Shown: positions 25,175 to 36,354, counted from the stretch's first letter. The stretch is DNA of 64,000 bases from an uncultured Actinomycetes bacterium (GCA_946803585.1 CAMPEQ010000011.1:124001-188000), one strand, 5' to 3'. A program made the numbers and translations. The notes: generated by a model from the letters alone, not told the origin.

Positions 25175-26067
25175 CAGGCGAGATCTAGCCCGGCAAAGAG
25201 ATCGGTTTCATGACCGGTGGCATCGCGTTCGCCCAGTGGTCCCTTAACCAGCCGAAAGGCTTCCGTTCCCATCGGGCTGTCCTCCAACTCCGCGAACGAG
25301 AAGAAACCTGATTCCATGTTGATCTGCGTCGGATATGCGCGCATTGCGGCAACCTTGTTGGGGAGGAACTCACTACCATCAATCAGAGTTGTGACCAGCG
25401 CGTCGTCAACGCCAAATGGAATCTCGTCAGGATCCATTGACGCCATCTCACTCGTATCGCCGGCTGCCCGCAGCGCCATAATCCCGCTGCGGATCAGCCC
25501 CTTTGGAATAGCTGTCCAGTAGATCTTTGGGATATCCCATGCCTGCCCGAGCTCGGGTCGAAATGTCGGAGCAGCAGCCAGTTGGGTCGCGTACATCGCG
25601 GTCCGGTGGGCTTGAATGTGATCAGGATGACCGTAGCCGCCAAAGTCGTCGTAGGTGATGAGGACCTGAGGCCGCTGCTGGCGAATAATCGGAACCAAGT
25701 CCAGTGCTGCGTCCAGTAGATCGGTGCGCCAAAAGCACCCGTCGCGCTCGTTACTGGGCTCACCGACCATTCCACTATCGCGGTAACGACCTGGACCTCC
25801 TAGCAACTGCCAGTCCAGGACACCTAAGGACTCCATCGCGGCCCCTAGCTCGACGATTCGATGGTCGCCAAGTCGGTCCTCGCCATTAACGCCAATATGC
25901 TCAAGGTCGGCAACGAGGACCTCGCCCTCCTCACCGAGAGTGCAGGTCACGAGCGCCACGTGGGCACCCTCGCTTGCGTAGCGCGCCATGGTCACGCCGG
26001 AGCCAATTGTCTCGTCATCGGGGTGGGCGTGCACCAGCAACATTCGACGGTCCGCATCAATACTCAT
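25174..26067 (-). CDS. mshB: N-acetylglucosaminyl-myo-inositol deacetylase MshB (mycothiol synthesis)
   Basis: The 297-residue LmbE/PIG-L-fold zinc enzyme removes acetyl from GlcNAc-Ins, the second step to mycothiol. AHPDDETIGSG (near residue 14) and YGHPDHIQAHR supply the zinc ligands; VTCTLGEEGEVL is typical of MshB and Mca. The length and the start of the conserved block fit MshB; Mca is similar, but the neighbourhood (dapC, fdxA, typA) matches mshB of other actinobacteria. A TACCCT box precedes the ATG by 6 bases. Confidence 0.92.
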   Translation of the reverse strand: MSIDADRRMLLVHAHPDDETIGSGVTMARYASEGAHVALVTCTLGEEGEVLVADLEHIGVNGEDRLGDHRIVELGAAMESLGVLDWQLLGGPGRYRDSGMVGEPSNERDGCFWRTDLLDAALDLVPIIRQQRPQVLITYDDFGGYGHPDHIQAHRTAMYATQLAAAPTFRPELGQAWDIPKIYWTAIPKGLIRSGIMALRAAGDTSEMASMDPDEIPFGVDDALVTTLIDGSEFLPNKVAAMRAYPTQINMESGFFSFAELEDSPMGTEAFRLVKGPLGERDATGHETDLFAGLDLA

Positions 26068-26073
26068 GGTGAG

Positions 26074-26079
26074 AGGGTA
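26074..26079 (-). promoter_or_regulatory. -10 box of mshB, leaderless
   Basis: TACCCT on the minus strand ends 6 bases before the ATG at 26067, with no Shine-Dalgarno sequence. Confidence 0.48.
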
Positions 26080-26110
26080 ACGAGGTAGGTATCTGCGGCA
26101 CTATTCGAAG

Positions 26111-28264
26111 GTGACCGAAGCGACCCACTCATTCCCCAAGCTCGCTGCGCTGACCGCGCGGTTCACCAACGGTGCGCCCACGAGCTTTGCAGTGTCCAGT
26201 AATGGACAGCGAATTGCCTACCTGCAGTCGACGGGGCCACAAGACAGTGCCAAGCGACTCTTACTGCGTGAACTCAGCGACCCCGCACGGGCGGTCGTTA
26301 TTGCCGACCCCGCGATTCTGGACGCTGCAGACGCGAGGATATCTGCAGATGAACAGGCCCGCCGGGAACGATTGCGCGAAAGCGGGACAGGCATCGTCAG
26401 CTTCGCCACCGACACCGATTTCACGACCGCGACCTTTGCGTTATCCGGAGCACTTGGTGTCGCGGACTTACAAGCCCGCGAGGCACAACTCGTTTCGGTA
26501 ACAGGGCCAGTGATCGATCCACGCGTCGACCCGACTGGCAAGCACGTCGCGTGGGTTGCCGACCGCAGCTTGTATGTGGCGAACCTGGACGGCAGCGATG
26601 AGCGCTGCCTCGCGGCGTCGACTGGAGCAGACCAGAGCTGGGGATTGGCAAACTTCCTAGCCGCCGAGGAGTTCGATCGAATCCGCGGATTCTGGTGGGC
26701 GCCAGATGGTCAGTCAGTCATCGTCGAAGAGGTCGATGAATCGGGCGTCCAGGAGTTCTACATCAGCGATCCGACCACTCCCAGCGCCACCCCGCGACGG
26801 GTTCGCTATCCCGCAGCCGGCACCCCTAATCCGGTCGTCCGACTCTGGCTCGTCTCCATCGACGGCCACCGGAGTCAGCTCACCTGGGATACCTCGAAAT
26901 GGGAGTACGTCGTTTCAGTCTCGTGGACCCCCTTCGGCCCTGCACTTGTCGTCCTTTACGACCGATCGCAAACGAACAGCGTGACACTGGTTGTCGACCC
27001 AGATAACGCCACTACCCAGGTGCTGAGCAGCGGCCACGACGACCAGTGGGTCTCTGACCTACCTGGGACACCCTGCTGGGACAGCCAGGGCCGACTCGTC
27101 ACAACTCAGCACGAAGCAGCAACTGAAGGAATAGCGATTGCCGGTCGCCCGGTTGAAAACGACCTCGGCGCAAATGTCTGCGCGGTCATCGATGTCGCCG
27201 AGGAGGGTTTACTCCTGTCGGTTGCTCCGAGCCCCACGAGCTCTGCCCTGCTGTTCGTATCCAACGAGGGCGATCAGACCTGGCTCACAGCCGCTGACGG
27301 CTTCCATACTGGGACATGGTCCGGTGGAACGCTCGTAACGGCCAGCACCTCACTTGAATCATTGGATTGGGATCGAGCGCTCAACACCTGGTCGCCTGGC
27401 GAGCTCAGTGCGCAGCGCGTCACCTCACTGGAGTCGCTCGCGATGAGGCCACCGGTCACTCTCCACCACGAGCTCATCTCGGTCGGGTCGCGCGAACTCA
27501 ACACTGTGGTCATTTGGCCCGCGAATCATCGGCCAGGATCGGCGAGGCTACCCGTCATCATGAATCCGTACGGCGGCCCGCACGCCCAACGGGTTATCGA
27601 AGTCGGTCGAGCTTTCGCCCTCAACCAGTGGATGGCCAATCAGGGGTTCGCCGTGGTCGTTGCCGACGGGCGCGGCAGTCCCGGCCGCGGGCCGGAGTTT
27701 GAACGGACCATCAAGGGCGATTTAGCAACACCCGCCCTGGACGATCAGATTGACGTCATCGGCGGGGTCGCTGCGCGTTACCCGGAGGATATAGATCCCA
27801 ACCGGGTGGGCATCGTGGGCTGGTCGTTCGGTGGCTACCTAGCTGCCCTTGCAGTGATGGCGGCACCAGAGGTATTCCATGCAGCCGTGGCTGGTGCACC
27901 GGTGACCGACTGGCGGCTCTACGACACCGCCTATACCGAGCGATACCTGTCCGACCCAGCGGTCTACCCCGAGCACTACGAGGCGTCATCCTTACTCAAT
28001 CGGGCCGCAAACCTCACCCGACCCCTCATGATCATCCACGGTCTGGCCGACGACAACGTGCTGGTCGCCCATTCATTGCAGTTGAGCTCAGCGCTCACCG
28101 CTGCTGGACGCCCCCACAGTTTTCTTCCGCTGAGCAACGTTACCCATATGACACCCCAGGTGGAGATCGCAGAGAACCTACAACTTCTTGAGATTGACTT
28201 CCTCCGTAGGGCACTGAACACCCTGACCACGAGCGACGATGCGGCGGCGGATTCCGATGCCTGA
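26111..28264 (+). CDS. Prolyl oligopeptidase family (S9, DPP IV-like) serine peptidase
   Basis: The 717-residue protein has an N-terminal beta-propeller (DPP IV N-like: LAAEEFDRIRGFWWAPDGQSV) and a C-terminal alpha/beta hydrolase domain with nucleophile GWSFGGYLA (Ser near residue 572), Asp in HGLADDNVLV and His in SNVTHMTP. No signal peptide is seen, so it probably acts in the cytosol on peptides, perhaps removing N-terminal dipeptides. The GTG start lies 43 bases from the divergent mshB start. Its stop overlaps the antiporter start by 8 bases, which ties it to the arginine block. Confidence 0.9.
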   Translation: MTEATHSFPKLAALTARFTNGAPTSFAVSSNGQRIAYLQSTGPQDSAKRLLLRELSDPARAVVIADPAILDAADARISADEQARRERLRESGTGIVSFATDTDFTTATFALSGALGVADLQAREAQLVSVTGPVIDPRVDPTGKHVAWVADRSLYVANLDGSDERCLAASTGADQSWGLANFLAAEEFDRIRGFWWAPDGQSVIVEEVDESGVQEFYISDPTTPSATPRRVRYPAAGTPNPVVRLWLVSIDGHRSQLTWDTSKWEYVVSVSWTPFGPALVVLYDRSQTNSVTLVVDPDNATTQVLSSGHDDQWVSDLPGTPCWDSQGRLVTTQHEAATEGIAIAGRPVENDLGANVCAVIDVAEEGLLLSVAPSPTSSALLFVSNEGDQTWLTAADGFHTGTWSGGTLVTASTSLESLDWDRALNTWSPGELSAQRVTSLESLAMRPPVTLHHELISVGSRELNTVVIWPANHRPGSARLPVIMNPYGGPHAQRVIEVGRAFALNQWMANQGFAVVVADGRGSPGRGPEFERTIKGDLATPALDDQIDVIGGVAARYPEDIDPNRVGIVGWSFGGYLAALAVMAAPEVFHAAVAGAPVTDWRLYDTAYTERYLSDPAVYPEHYEASSLLNRAANLTRPLMIIHGLADDNVLVAHSLQLSSALTAAGRPHSFLPLSNVTHMTPQVEIAENLQLLEIDFLRRALNTLTTSDDAAADSDA

Positions 28265-29675
28265 AGTGACGAAGGACAACGGTTCGCACACCCCTGGGAA
28301 AGGGGGCCGTGGAACCCTCGGACTCCCCCAAGCCTCGGCGCTCATCGTGGGTGGAATCATCGGAACTGGCATCTTCGGAATGCCCGCCCTCCTCGCGCCG
28401 TTTGGCATGCTCGGGGTAGTCGCGCTCCTGGTCGTCACCGTCGGAGCGATAGCGCTGGCGCTGATGTTCGGATCGCTCGTCAAGCGCATTCCGGCTGCCG
28501 GTGGACCCTACGCGTACTCCCGGTACTACTTCGGCGACTTCGCCGGCTTCACAAGTGCCTGGCCGTACTGGATCACCTGCTGGGCTGGCAACGCTGGCAT
28601 TGTGGTCGTCTGGGTGATCTACGTTCAAGCGCTGTTCGGCTTCAACCCCGACGACAAGATTATCGCGATGGTGATCGCAATGATCGGGCTGTGGATCCCC
28701 GCATTGATCAACCTGGCCGGCGTGAAGAACATGGGATCATTCCAACTCATCACGACAATCTTGAAGTTCCTTCCCATCGTCTTCATCTGCACCGTGGGCG
28801 TGTTCTTCGCATTCAAGAACTTCAACTTTCCGGCCTTCAACCCCAGCGGCGAGAACTTCTTCTCTGCGCTGTCCACGGCCGGGGCACTTGTGCTGTTCTC
28901 CTACCTCGGAGTCGAACTGGCCTCAGTCGCTGCCGCGAAGATCAAAAATCCGGTACGCAATGTTCCGATCGCCACGGTTGCGGGAACGCTCGTGTGTGCA
29001 GTGGCCTACGTGCTGTCCCTGATCGCCATCTTCGGCATTGTCCCCTCCGACGTCCTGACCAGCGCAGAAGGAAACGCTTCCTTCTCCGTGGCATTCGTGG
29101 ACATCTTTGGTGGCGAGTGGGCTGGGAAGCTCATGTCATTGTTTGCGGTGATCTCTGGGATCGGTGCGCTCAATGGATGGACCATGGTGTGCGCGGAGAT
29201 GCCGCAGGCGGCAGCACGCGACGGGCTGTTCCCCAAGTTCTTTGACAAAGAGAACCGCGCAGGGGTGCCAATCTGGGGCGTCGTCTTCTCAACGCTGCTG
29301 GCCTCCGCATTCACCCTCTTCTCCTACGCGAGTAGTAGCGGAATCGAAGTCCTTAACACCCTCGTACTTCTCACCGGTGTCACCGGGGCTGTCCCGTACT
29401 TCCTCTCGGCGCTATCGCAGATCTACTACCTGATGACCGAAGGTCGAGCCGCTAACCCAGCGAGCTTCGCCAAGGACATGGTGATCGGGATTGCCGCCTT
29501 GGTCTTCTCATTCTGGTTCGTATTCGGATCGGGCGAGACGGCCACCTTCTATGCATTTCTGTTGATTCTGGCCGGGTACGTCGTATTGGTTGGGCTCTAC
29601 ATCAACCGTCGACGCGCGGGAGGCGTAGTCGAAGGCGACAGTATGGAAGTCTCTAAACAACTCGACCGGAAGTGA
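28257..29675 (+). CDS. APC-family amino-acid antiporter, probably arginine/ornithine (ArcD-like)
   Basis: The 472-residue protein has about 12 membrane helices and the APC substrate loop [12 protein letters not shown] in the first helix, as in AdiC, PotE and related exchangers. Followed directly by carbamate kinase, arginine deiminase and ornithine carbamoyltransferase, it most likely exchanges arginine for ornithine; this substrate assignment rests on context. The ATG at 28257 is chosen over the open frame start at 28239. Overlaps with both neighbours (8 bases upstream) indicate a single transcript. Confidence 0.85.
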   Translation: MPEVTKDNGSHTPGKGGRGTLGLPQASALIVGGIIGTGIFGMPALLAPFGMLGVVALLVVTVGAIALALMFGSLVKRIPAAGGPYAYSRYYFGDFAGFTSAWPYWITCWAGNAGIVVVWVIYVQALFGFNPDDKIIAMVIAMIGLWIPALINLAGVKNMGSFQLITTILKFLPIVFICTVGVFFAFKNFNFPAFNPSGENFFSALSTAGALVLFSYLGVELASVAAAKIKNPVRNVPIATVAGTLVCAVAYVLSLIAIFGIVPSDVLTSAEGNASFSVAFVDIFGGEWAGKLMSLFAVISGIGALNGWTMVCAEMPQAAARDGLFPKFFDKENRAGVPIWGVVFSTLLASAFTLFSYASSSGIEVLNTLVLLTGVTGAVPYFLSALSQIYYLMTEGRAANPASFAKDMVIGIAALVFSFWFVFGSGETATFYAFLLILAGYVVLVGLYINRRRAGGVVEGDSMEVSKQLDRK

Positions 29676-29680
29676 GCATC

Positions 29681-30610
29681 ATGCGAATCGTCGTTGCGCT
29701 AGGTGGGAATGCCCTTGCCAAGCGGGGTGAGCCGATGACCGTTGAACGACAACGAGCCAATGTCGCGACCGCGTGCTCCGCGCTTGCACCAGTCGCCAAA
29801 GAACACGAGTTAGTCATCACCCACGGAAATGGGCCCCAAGTCGGAATGCTCGCCCTACAAGCGGCTAGCTACGACGCCGCTAGTTCCTACCCCTTTGACG
29901 TCATGGGCGCGCAGACCGAGGGAATGATCGGTTACTTCATTGAACAGGAACTTGGGAACCTGCTACCTGAGGGCAAACACCTCGCAACGCTACTGACAAT
30001 GATCGAGGTGGACCCAGACGATCCGGCCTTCAGCGAACCCACCAAGTTTGTCGGACCGATCTATGACGAACAGACGGCGCGAAAGCTGGCCGCCGAGAGC
30101 GGATGGTCGATAAAGCCCGACGGGACATCCTGGCGTCGGGTGGTTCCCTCGCCCGCACCGCAACGGGTCTTTGAGCTTGGGCCCATTGAACTGCTACTCG
30201 ACCACGGCTCCGTAGTGATTTGCGCGGGTGGTGGAGGTATCCCCACGATGTTTGAGCCTGGCACCAATATCCTGGTCGGCGTCGAGGCAGTGATCGACAA
30301 GGACTTCGCCTCGTCTGTGCTGGCGCGCGACGTATCGGCGGACCTACTCGTTATTGCCACAGATACCAACGGAGTGTACCTCGATTGGGGTAGTGCAAAT
30401 CAGCGAATGATTCGCCGCGCCCACCCCGATTCTCTTGCGGAAATCGCCTTCCCGGCTGGCTCGATGGGCCCGAAAGTCCAAGCGGCGGCGGACTTCACCC
30501 GCGCAACGGGGCACCCCGCCGTGATTGGCTCACTAGATCAGCTTGGCGGATTGATCGATCAAACGTCCGGCACAGTCGTCTCCGTGGCTGCTCGCGGGGT
30601 CGAGTGTTGA
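29681..30610 (+). CDS. arcC: Carbamate kinase
   Basis: The 309-residue enzyme makes ATP and carbamate from carbamoyl phosphate and ADP, the last step of the arginine deiminase pathway. [35 protein letters not shown] and VDKD-type VIDKDFASS are the family blocks. The ATG at 29681 has GGAAG 8 bases upstream; a GTG at 29672 overlapping the antiporter stop is an alternative. It sits directly behind the antiporter. Confidence 0.94.
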   Translation: MRIVVALGGNALAKRGEPMTVERQRANVATACSALAPVAKEHELVITHGNGPQVGMLALQAASYDAASSYPFDVMGAQTEGMIGYFIEQELGNLLPEGKHLATLLTMIEVDPDDPAFSEPTKFVGPIYDEQTARKLAAESGWSIKPDGTSWRRVVPSPAPQRVFELGPIELLLDHGSVVICAGGGGIPTMFEPGTNILVGVEAVIDKDFASSVLARDVSADLLVIATDTNGVYLDWGSANQRMIRRAHPDSLAEIAFPAGSMGPKVQAAADFTRATGHPAVIGSLDQLGGLIDQTSGTVVSVAARGVEC

Positions 30611-30675
30611 GTTGATGAGTCCTATGTCCCCCTCACCCACCATCCGTCGGCTCGCCAGTATCGAAAGGCAAGGAC

Positions 30676-31911
30676 ATGAGCTTCCACGTTGATTCAGAGG
30701 TCGGTTCCCTCAAACAGGTCATCCTTCACCGACCTGGCCTGGAACTTGAACGACTCACACCGAATAACTGCTTTGAGCTCCTTTTCGATGACGTGATGTG
30801 GGGAGCATCCGCCCGCGAGGAGCACGACGCCTTCGCCGAGAAGCTTCGGGCAAAGGGAGTCAAGGTCCACCTCTTTCACGAACTCCTCGCCGAGGCCCTC
30901 GACATACCGGAAGCCCGCGACTGGCTAGCCTCCCGGATTGCCACCCCTGAGAAGGTCGGTCACCAGCTCATCGCGCCCCTGCGCGAGCGAATGCAGGCCA
31001 CGGAGATGAGTGGAAGCGATCTTGCCAGGTACATGATCGGCGGCATCGTCAAGAGCGACCTTGACGTTCCCGCGCATACCAACCTCTGGTGGGATGAGCT
31101 AGCTGACGACGACTTTGTGCTGACACCCCTACCGAACCACCTCTTCCAGCGGGACAACACCGCATTTGTCTACAACGGACTGTCGGTCCATCCGATGGCA
31201 AAGGCCGCTCGCCGACGAGAGATCCTCAACTCCCGCACGATCTGGAACTTCCATCCGATGTTCGCCAATGCTGGACTCAAATTCTGGTACGGAAACGACG
31301 ACGAGGACCACAATCCAGCGACTATCGAGGGTGGCGACATCTTGGTCGTTGGCAATCGCACGGTCATGATTGGCATGGGCGAAAGGACCACCGCCCAGGG
31401 CATCAGCATGCTGGTCCATAGCTACTTCAGCGACCCAGAGAACTTGATCGACAAGGTCATCGTGGTGGAACTACCCAAGAGCCACGCATTCATGCACCTA
31501 GACACCGCGATGACGATGATCGACAAAGACAAGTTCTGCATATACCCCTACTATCCAGAGCACCTACGCAACTACACCTTGACCAAGCGTGGGGATGGTG
31601 GGGAGTACAACATCGAGGAGAACGACGATCTCTTCGGTGCCCTAGCATCTGCCCTCGAGGTTGAGAAGGTCCATGCGTTCAAGACTCCGATTGATCGCCG
31701 CGGGGCCGAGCGGGAGCAGTGGAACGACGGGACGAACTTCCTCGCTGCAGCACCCGGCGTCGTATTCGGATACGAGCGAAACACCACCACCAACGAGTAC
31801 CTCACCGATCACGGAATCGAGATCGTCGCTATCAAGGGTGACGAACTCGGTCGCGGTCGCGGCGGGCCCCGCTGTATGAGCTGCCCGATCGAACGCGAGG
31901 CCGTCGAATAG
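30676..31911 (+). CDS. arcA: Arginine deiminase
   Basis: The 411-residue enzyme hydrolyses arginine to citrulline and ammonia. It has the N-terminal SEVGSLKQVILHRPG, LFDDVMWG, NHLFQRDNTAFVYN and, near the C terminus, GRGRGGPRCMSCPIERE with the catalytic Cys. Length matches bacterial ArcA. The ATG has an AAGGA ribosome site. It lies 65 bases after arcC. Confidence 0.96.
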   Translation: MSFHVDSEVGSLKQVILHRPGLELERLTPNNCFELLFDDVMWGASAREEHDAFAEKLRAKGVKVHLFHELLAEALDIPEARDWLASRIATPEKVGHQLIAPLRERMQATEMSGSDLARYMIGGIVKSDLDVPAHTNLWWDELADDDFVLTPLPNHLFQRDNTAFVYNGLSVHPMAKAARRREILNSRTIWNFHPMFANAGLKFWYGNDDEDHNPATIEGGDILVVGNRTVMIGMGERTTAQGISMLVHSYFSDPENLIDKVIVVELPKSHAFMHLDTAMTMIDKDKFCIYPYYPEHLRNYTLTKRGDGGEYNIEENDDLFGALASALEVEKVHAFKTPIDRRGAEREQWNDGTNFLAAAPGVVFGYERNTTTNEYLTDHGIEIVAIKGDELGRGRGGPRCMSCPIEREAVE

Positions 31912-32008
31912 CTGATTGCTTCTTGCTCAGCAGTTGACCGGGAAGCTCCTAGGTAGCGAGCTGACGCAGACACCGCACGACTAGAACACCACGAGAGAAG
32001 AGAAACAT

Positions 32009-33019
32009 ATGGCCGTCAACCTCAAGTCGCGCGACTTCCTCAAGGAACTCGACTTCACCAAACGTGAGCTGATGTACCTACTGGACTTGTCACGCGATCT
32101 CAAGCGAGCGCACTACACCGGAACTGAGCAGCCGATGCTCAAAGGCAAGAATGTCGCGCTGATCTTCGAGAAGGCCTCAACCCGAACTCGGTGTGCATTT
32201 GAGGTAGGCGCCCAGCAACAGGGTGCCAACGTTACCTACTTGGGTCCAGAGGGATCCCACATCGGCCATAAGGAATCCATCGAGGACACCGGGAAGGTGC
32301 TGTCGCGGTTCTACGACGGAATCGAGTTCCGTGGTTTCTCCCATTCCTCCGTTGAGGAGCTGGCCGCGGCATCAGATGTCCCGGTGTGGAATGGCCTGAC
32401 CGACGAGTGGCACCCGACTCAGATGTTGGCCGACTTCCTCACGATGAAGGAAGCCTCAGGCGGTAAACCAATCGAGGAAATCTCCTACACCTACATGGGC
32501 GATGCCCGATCGAATATGGGCAACTCCCTGCTGATCATGGGGGCCATCATGGGAGCCGATGTCCGCATCGCGAGCCCAAAGCACCTGTGGCCTAGTGAAG
32601 AGGTTCGCGCGGCAGCGGCCGCCCGAGCCGAGGAGTCAGGTGCGCGGGTGCTACTCACCGACGACCCACAGGAAGCACTTCCTGGCTCTGACTTCGTCTC
32701 CACCGACGTCTGGGTCTCGATGGGTGAACCCGAAGATGTGTGGAACGAGCGAATCAAGCTTTTGTCGCCCTACCAGGTCAATCAGGCTGCCCTAGATACG
32801 ACCGGAAATCGCAACGTCAAGTTCTTGCACTGCTTACCCGCCTTCCACGATTTGAACACCGAAATTGGCCGGGATGTAGCTGAGAAGACCGGAATGACCA
32901 ATGGTCTCGAGGTGACGACGGACGTCTTCAAGTCTGGCGCGAACATCGCCTTCGATGAGGCAGAGAACCGCCTGCACACCATCAAAGCAATCATGGTCGG
33001 CACCATTGGAAACCAGTAA
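32009..33019 (+). CDS. arcB: Ornithine carbamoyltransferase, catabolic context
   Basis: The 336-residue transcarbamylase has the carbamoyl phosphate site STRTR (near residue 56), the ornithine site HCLPAFHD (near 273) and FMKEA-like DFLTMKEA. In this cluster it should run in the catabolic direction, turning citrulline and phosphate into ornithine and carbamoyl phosphate for ArcC; sequence alone does not separate it from ArgF. A purine-rich GAGAGAAGAGAAA precedes the ATG, 97 bases after arcA. Confidence 0.93.
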   Translation: MAVNLKSRDFLKELDFTKRELMYLLDLSRDLKRAHYTGTEQPMLKGKNVALIFEKASTRTRCAFEVGAQQQGANVTYLGPEGSHIGHKESIEDTGKVLSRFYDGIEFRGFSHSSVEELAAASDVPVWNGLTDEWHPTQMLADFLTMKEASGGKPIEEISYTYMGDARSNMGNSLLIMGAIMGADVRIASPKHLWPSEEVRAAAAARAEESGARVLLTDDPQEALPGSDFVSTDVWVSMGEPEDVWNERIKLLSPYQVNQAALDTTGNRNVKFLHCLPAFHDLNTEIGRDVAEKTGMTNGLEVTTDVFKSGANIAFDEAENRLHTIKAIMVGTIGNQ

Positions 33020-33102
33020 GAACAGTTAGCACTGCGTAATAACTAGTCCCGCGCTCGGTCCACCCCCTGCAACGCGGTATCGGTCTGCGATATCACTAGT
33101 TA

Positions 33103-34461
33103 GTGCCACAGCCCGACGATCAGCCAATTGACTTGGCGAACGACGATGACAACATCGCGGACGAACGCCAGGTTCTCCTTGGTCTCACCGTCCTAGCCCT
33201 CATTGGTGGTGCGCTCGTTGGACTCGTCGGTAGTGCGTTCCGATGGCTTCTGACCGAAGGCGACCAAGCTCGGGTCAACCTGGTTGATTGGGCGCAACGC
33301 TGGCCCGTACTCGGCATTCTGATTCCGGTTTTCACTGCCGCCGTGTGCGTCCTCATCGCTCGAGCAATGGTCATCCCCGTCCCGGCAGCGAGCGGTTCTG
33401 GCGTCCAACGGGTAGAGGCAGCCATGAAGGGTCAGGTCGAACCGGAATCCGTTCGAATCCTGCCCGTCAAGTTCGCCGGCGGTGTCCTAGGAATCAGCGC
33501 CGGTATGGTGCTGGGCCGCGAGGGGCCACTAGTCCAAATGGGTGCATCGATCGGAAGTAAGTTGGGCCGAATCCTCGGCATGGATCGGCTCTCGAGCTAT
33601 TCCCTCGAAGCTTCGCTTGCAGGCGCTGGCCTGGCAGTCGCCTTTAACGCTCCAACCGGCGGATCAATCTTCGTCTTTGAAGAACTCACCAAATCATTCA
33701 AACTCCGGCTGGTCGTTCCCACCCTGGTTGGGACAGCGACGGCGATCACGATCTCCCGTGCAATTCTTGGTGACGATCCATCGTTCCTGGTTGGTGACCT
33801 TCCCAACTACACCGCGTTCGGGTTCCTGGCATTTGCCATCTTTGGTGTCATCGTCGGGGCGCTGGGCGCGGGGTACAACCTCACGGTCGTCTGGTTCATG
33901 GACGCCTTTGATTCCATCAAGCGGATCCCCCTCCTAGTGAAGGCCGCGCTAGTCGGTGCCTTCATTGGCGGGATCGCTTGGTTCGCCCCGGCCCTAGTCG
34001 GCGGTGGAGACAACATCACGCAGCAAATGATCTCCGCGAGTCCTGGACTATGGGCGATTCTTGGGATTCTCGTTGTCCGCTGGATTCTTGGACCCTTGTC
34101 CTACTCGGTCGGAACCCCTGGTGGGCTCTTTGCTCCCCTACTAGCGCTGGGAGCCCTGTGCGGAGCGCTATTTGTCGGAGCGGTCCATCTGGTGTTCCCC
34201 GACTCGTTGAACGTCACTGCCTTTGCCATCGTGGGGATGTCGGTGTTCTTCGCCGCCGTGGTGCGGGCGCCGGTGACCGGCCTGGTCATCGTTGCCGAGA
34301 TGGCCGCAACCACCGAACTACTCGTTCCCTCACTCGTCGCGTGCGGATTTGCCGTCGTCACGACCACCCTCATGAAGAGCGAGCCGATTTACGACACGTT
34401 GCGCCACCGCATGCTTGAACGCGAGAAGATCCAGACGGCCCCCGCGTCGGACGCTACTTAG
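33103..34461 (+). CDS. ClC-family chloride transporter, probably H+/Cl- exchanger
   Basis: The 452-residue membrane protein has the ClC motifs GSGVQRVEAAM (variant of GSGIP), GREGPLVQMGA with the gating Glu, and TPGGLFAPLLALGA. The intact gating Glu favours proton-coupled exchange. No CBS pair follows the membrane part. It lies 83 bases after arcB in the same direction; in enteric bacteria ClC exchangers serve as the charge shunt in arginine-dependent acid resistance, so a link with this block is plausible. Its stop overlaps the typA stop by 8 bases. The start is GTG. Confidence 0.9.
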   Translation: MPQPDDQPIDLANDDDNIADERQVLLGLTVLALIGGALVGLVGSAFRWLLTEGDQARVNLVDWAQRWPVLGILIPVFTAAVCVLIARAMVIPVPAASGSGVQRVEAAMKGQVEPESVRILPVKFAGGVLGISAGMVLGREGPLVQMGASIGSKLGRILGMDRLSSYSLEASLAGAGLAVAFNAPTGGSIFVFEELTKSFKLRLVVPTLVGTATAITISRAILGDDPSFLVGDLPNYTAFGFLAFAIFGVIVGALGAGYNLTVVWFMDAFDSIKRIPLLVKAALVGAFIGGIAWFAPALVGGGDNITQQMISASPGLWAILGILVVRWILGPLSYSVGTPGGLFAPLLALGALCGALFVGAVHLVFPDSLNVTAFAIVGMSVFFAAVVRAPVTGLVIVAEMAATTELLVPSLVACGFAVVTTTLMKSEPIYDTLRHRMLEREKIQTAPASDAT

Positions 34462-36349
34462 ATTCCTTCGGCGGCTTCGGCGGCCGTGCCTTGGAGCGGA
34501 CCTTCGCGCGGTCGTTGACGTCGAGGATCACCTTGCGAATCCGCACTGCATCAGGAACAACCTCGATGCACTCGTCTTCACGGCAGAACTCCAACGCTTG
34601 CTCAAGGCCCATCTTGCGTGGTGGAGCAAGCCGTTCGAGTTCATCGCCAGTCGCTGACCGAACGTTGGTGAGCTTCTTCTCGCGGCAGATGTTGACGTCC
34701 ATATCGTCTGCTCGAGCGTTCTCGCCAACGATCATTCCCTGGTAGACCGGCACACCGGGCTCGACGAAGAGGATCCCTCGCTCTTGCACAGCGAACGATG
34801 CGTAGCTGGTGACGACTCCGGTTCGGTCGGCAACTAGTGATCCCGAGGCGCGCGTGCGCAACTCGCCGAACCATGGCTCGTAGCCTTCGAACACTTGGTG
34901 CGCCATACCGGTTCCGCGGGTTTCGGTGAGGAACTCCGTACGAAAGCCAATCAGCCCGCGAGCCGGAACGAGGTACTCCATCCGAACCCAACCGGTGCCG
35001 TGGTTGACCATCTGCTCTAGTCGCGCTTTGCGAACGCCAAGCATGCTTGTGACCACACCCACGTGCTCCTCTGGCACATCGATTGTGAGGCGTTCGACTG
35101 GCTCATGAATCTTGCCGTCGACCTCACGCGTGACAACCTGCGGTTTCCCGACAGTCAACTCAAAGCCTTCGCGACGAATCATCTCGACCAGAATTGCCAA
35201 CTGCAGCTCGCCGCGGCCCTGGACTTCCCAGGTATCTGGGCGCTCGGTTGGGAGTACCCGGATCGAGACGTTTCCGATCAGTTCCTGTTCCAGCCGGTTC
35301 TTCACCATCCGAGCAGTCAGCTTGTTTCCCGACTTACCTGCTAGCGGGGAGGTATTGATTCCCACCGTCATCGAGATGGATGGCTCGTCAATCTTGATGA
35401 GCGGAAGCGGACGCGGGTCATCTGGATCAGCCAGGGTGTCGCCAATGTTGATATCGGCGAATCCGGCAATAGCGACGATATCGCCAGGGCCAGCGGTCTC
35501 ACCGGGAACGCGATCAACCGCGCGAGTCACCAGCAGTTCAACGATCTTCGCCTTCTGAATGTCACCGTCAGAACGACACCAGGCAACCTGAGCACCCTTC
35601 TTGAGTTCACCGGAGTACACCCGAACGAGCGCCAAGCGACCGAGGTATGGGGAGGCATCGAGGTTCGTGACCTGCGCCCGTAGCGGCTCATTCGCGTCGT
35701 AGACCGGAGCGGGAATCGTCTCCATAATCGTGTTGAACAGGGGTTCGAGATCGTCGCTGTCAGGCATCTCGCCATCGCCTGGGCGCTCTTTGGACGCTCG
35801 TCCGGCCTTACCTGAGGCGTAGACGATCGGGAACTCAATCTGGTGCTCTTCGGCGTCAAGGTCAAAGAACAGCTCGTAGGTCTCATCGACGACCTCGGCG
35901 ATTCGCGCGTCTGAACGGTCGGTCTTGTTCACGACGAGGATGACGGGGAGCTTCGCCTCTAGTGCCTTGCGCAGGACGAAGCGAGTCTGTGGCAGCGGGC
36001 CCTCAGATGCGTCGACGAGGAGCACGATCCCGTCAACCATCTGCAAGCCGCGCTCAACCTCACCACCAAAGTCAGCGTGGCCGGGGGTGTCGACAACGTT
36101 GATATTGACCGGAACAGGCGAGCTCGGGCCCTCGTAGTGGACGGAGGTGTTCTTCGCCAGGATCGTGATGCCCTTTTCTTTCTCCAGGTCCATCGAATCC
36201 ATAACCCGGTCCGTCAGCTCGGCGTGGGCCGCAAAGGCGCCGGTCTGGCGCAGCATTTGGTCCACGAGCGTGGTCTTACCGTGGTCGACGTGGGCCACAA
36301 TTGCCACGTTTCGGATGTCATCGCGGGTCTTCAGATCTGATTCAGGCAC
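34454..36349 (-). CDS. typA: Ribosome-binding GTPase TypA/BipA
   Basis: The 631-residue translational GTPase shows the G motifs [22 protein letters not shown] and NKTD, EF-G-like domains III and V and the BipA-specific C-terminal domain ([27 protein letters not shown]). BipA acts in ribosome assembly and stress adaptation. The C terminus ends in a Lys/Pro tail. The GTG start appears to be leaderless. In actinobacteria typA usually lies near mshB; here the arginine block stands between them. Confidence 0.95.
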   Translation of the reverse strand: MPESDLKTRDDIRNVAIVAHVDHGKTTLVDQMLRQTGAFAAHAELTDRVMDSMDLEKEKGITILAKNTSVHYEGPSSPVPVNINVVDTPGHADFGGEVERGLQMVDGIVLLVDASEGPLPQTRFVLRKALEAKLPVILVVNKTDRSDARIAEVVDETYELFFDLDAEEHQIEFPIVYASGKAGRASKERPGDGEMPDSDDLEPLFNTIMETIPAPVYDANEPLRAQVTNLDASPYLGRLALVRVYSGELKKGAQVAWCRSDGDIQKAKIVELLVTRAVDRVPGETAGPGDIVAIAGFADINIGDTLADPDDPRPLPLIKIDEPSISMTVGINTSPLAGKSGNKLTARMVKNRLEQELIGNVSIRVLPTERPDTWEVQGRGELQLAILVEMIRREGFELTVGKPQVVTREVDGKIHEPVERLTIDVPEEHVGVVTSMLGVRKARLEQMVNHGTGWVRMEYLVPARGLIGFRTEFLTETRGTGMAHQVFEGYEPWFGELRTRASGSLVADRTGVVTSYASFAVQERGILFVEPGVPVYQGMIVGENARADDMDVNICREKKLTNVRSATGDELERLAPPRKMGLEQALEFCREDECIEVVPDAVRIRKVILDVNDRAKVRSKARPPKPPKESK

Positions 36350-36354
36350 CCGCT

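Noticed and set aside
28140-28628. 162-residue open frame on the minus strand
   Set aside because: It is antisense to the S9 peptidase end and the antiporter start, both clearly coding, and has no recognisable domain.
33040-33102. TAACTAGT...ACTAGTTA inverted repeat between arcB and the ClC gene
   Set aside because: Arms of 8 bases are 47 bases apart and no T tract follows, so neither terminator nor operator is supported.
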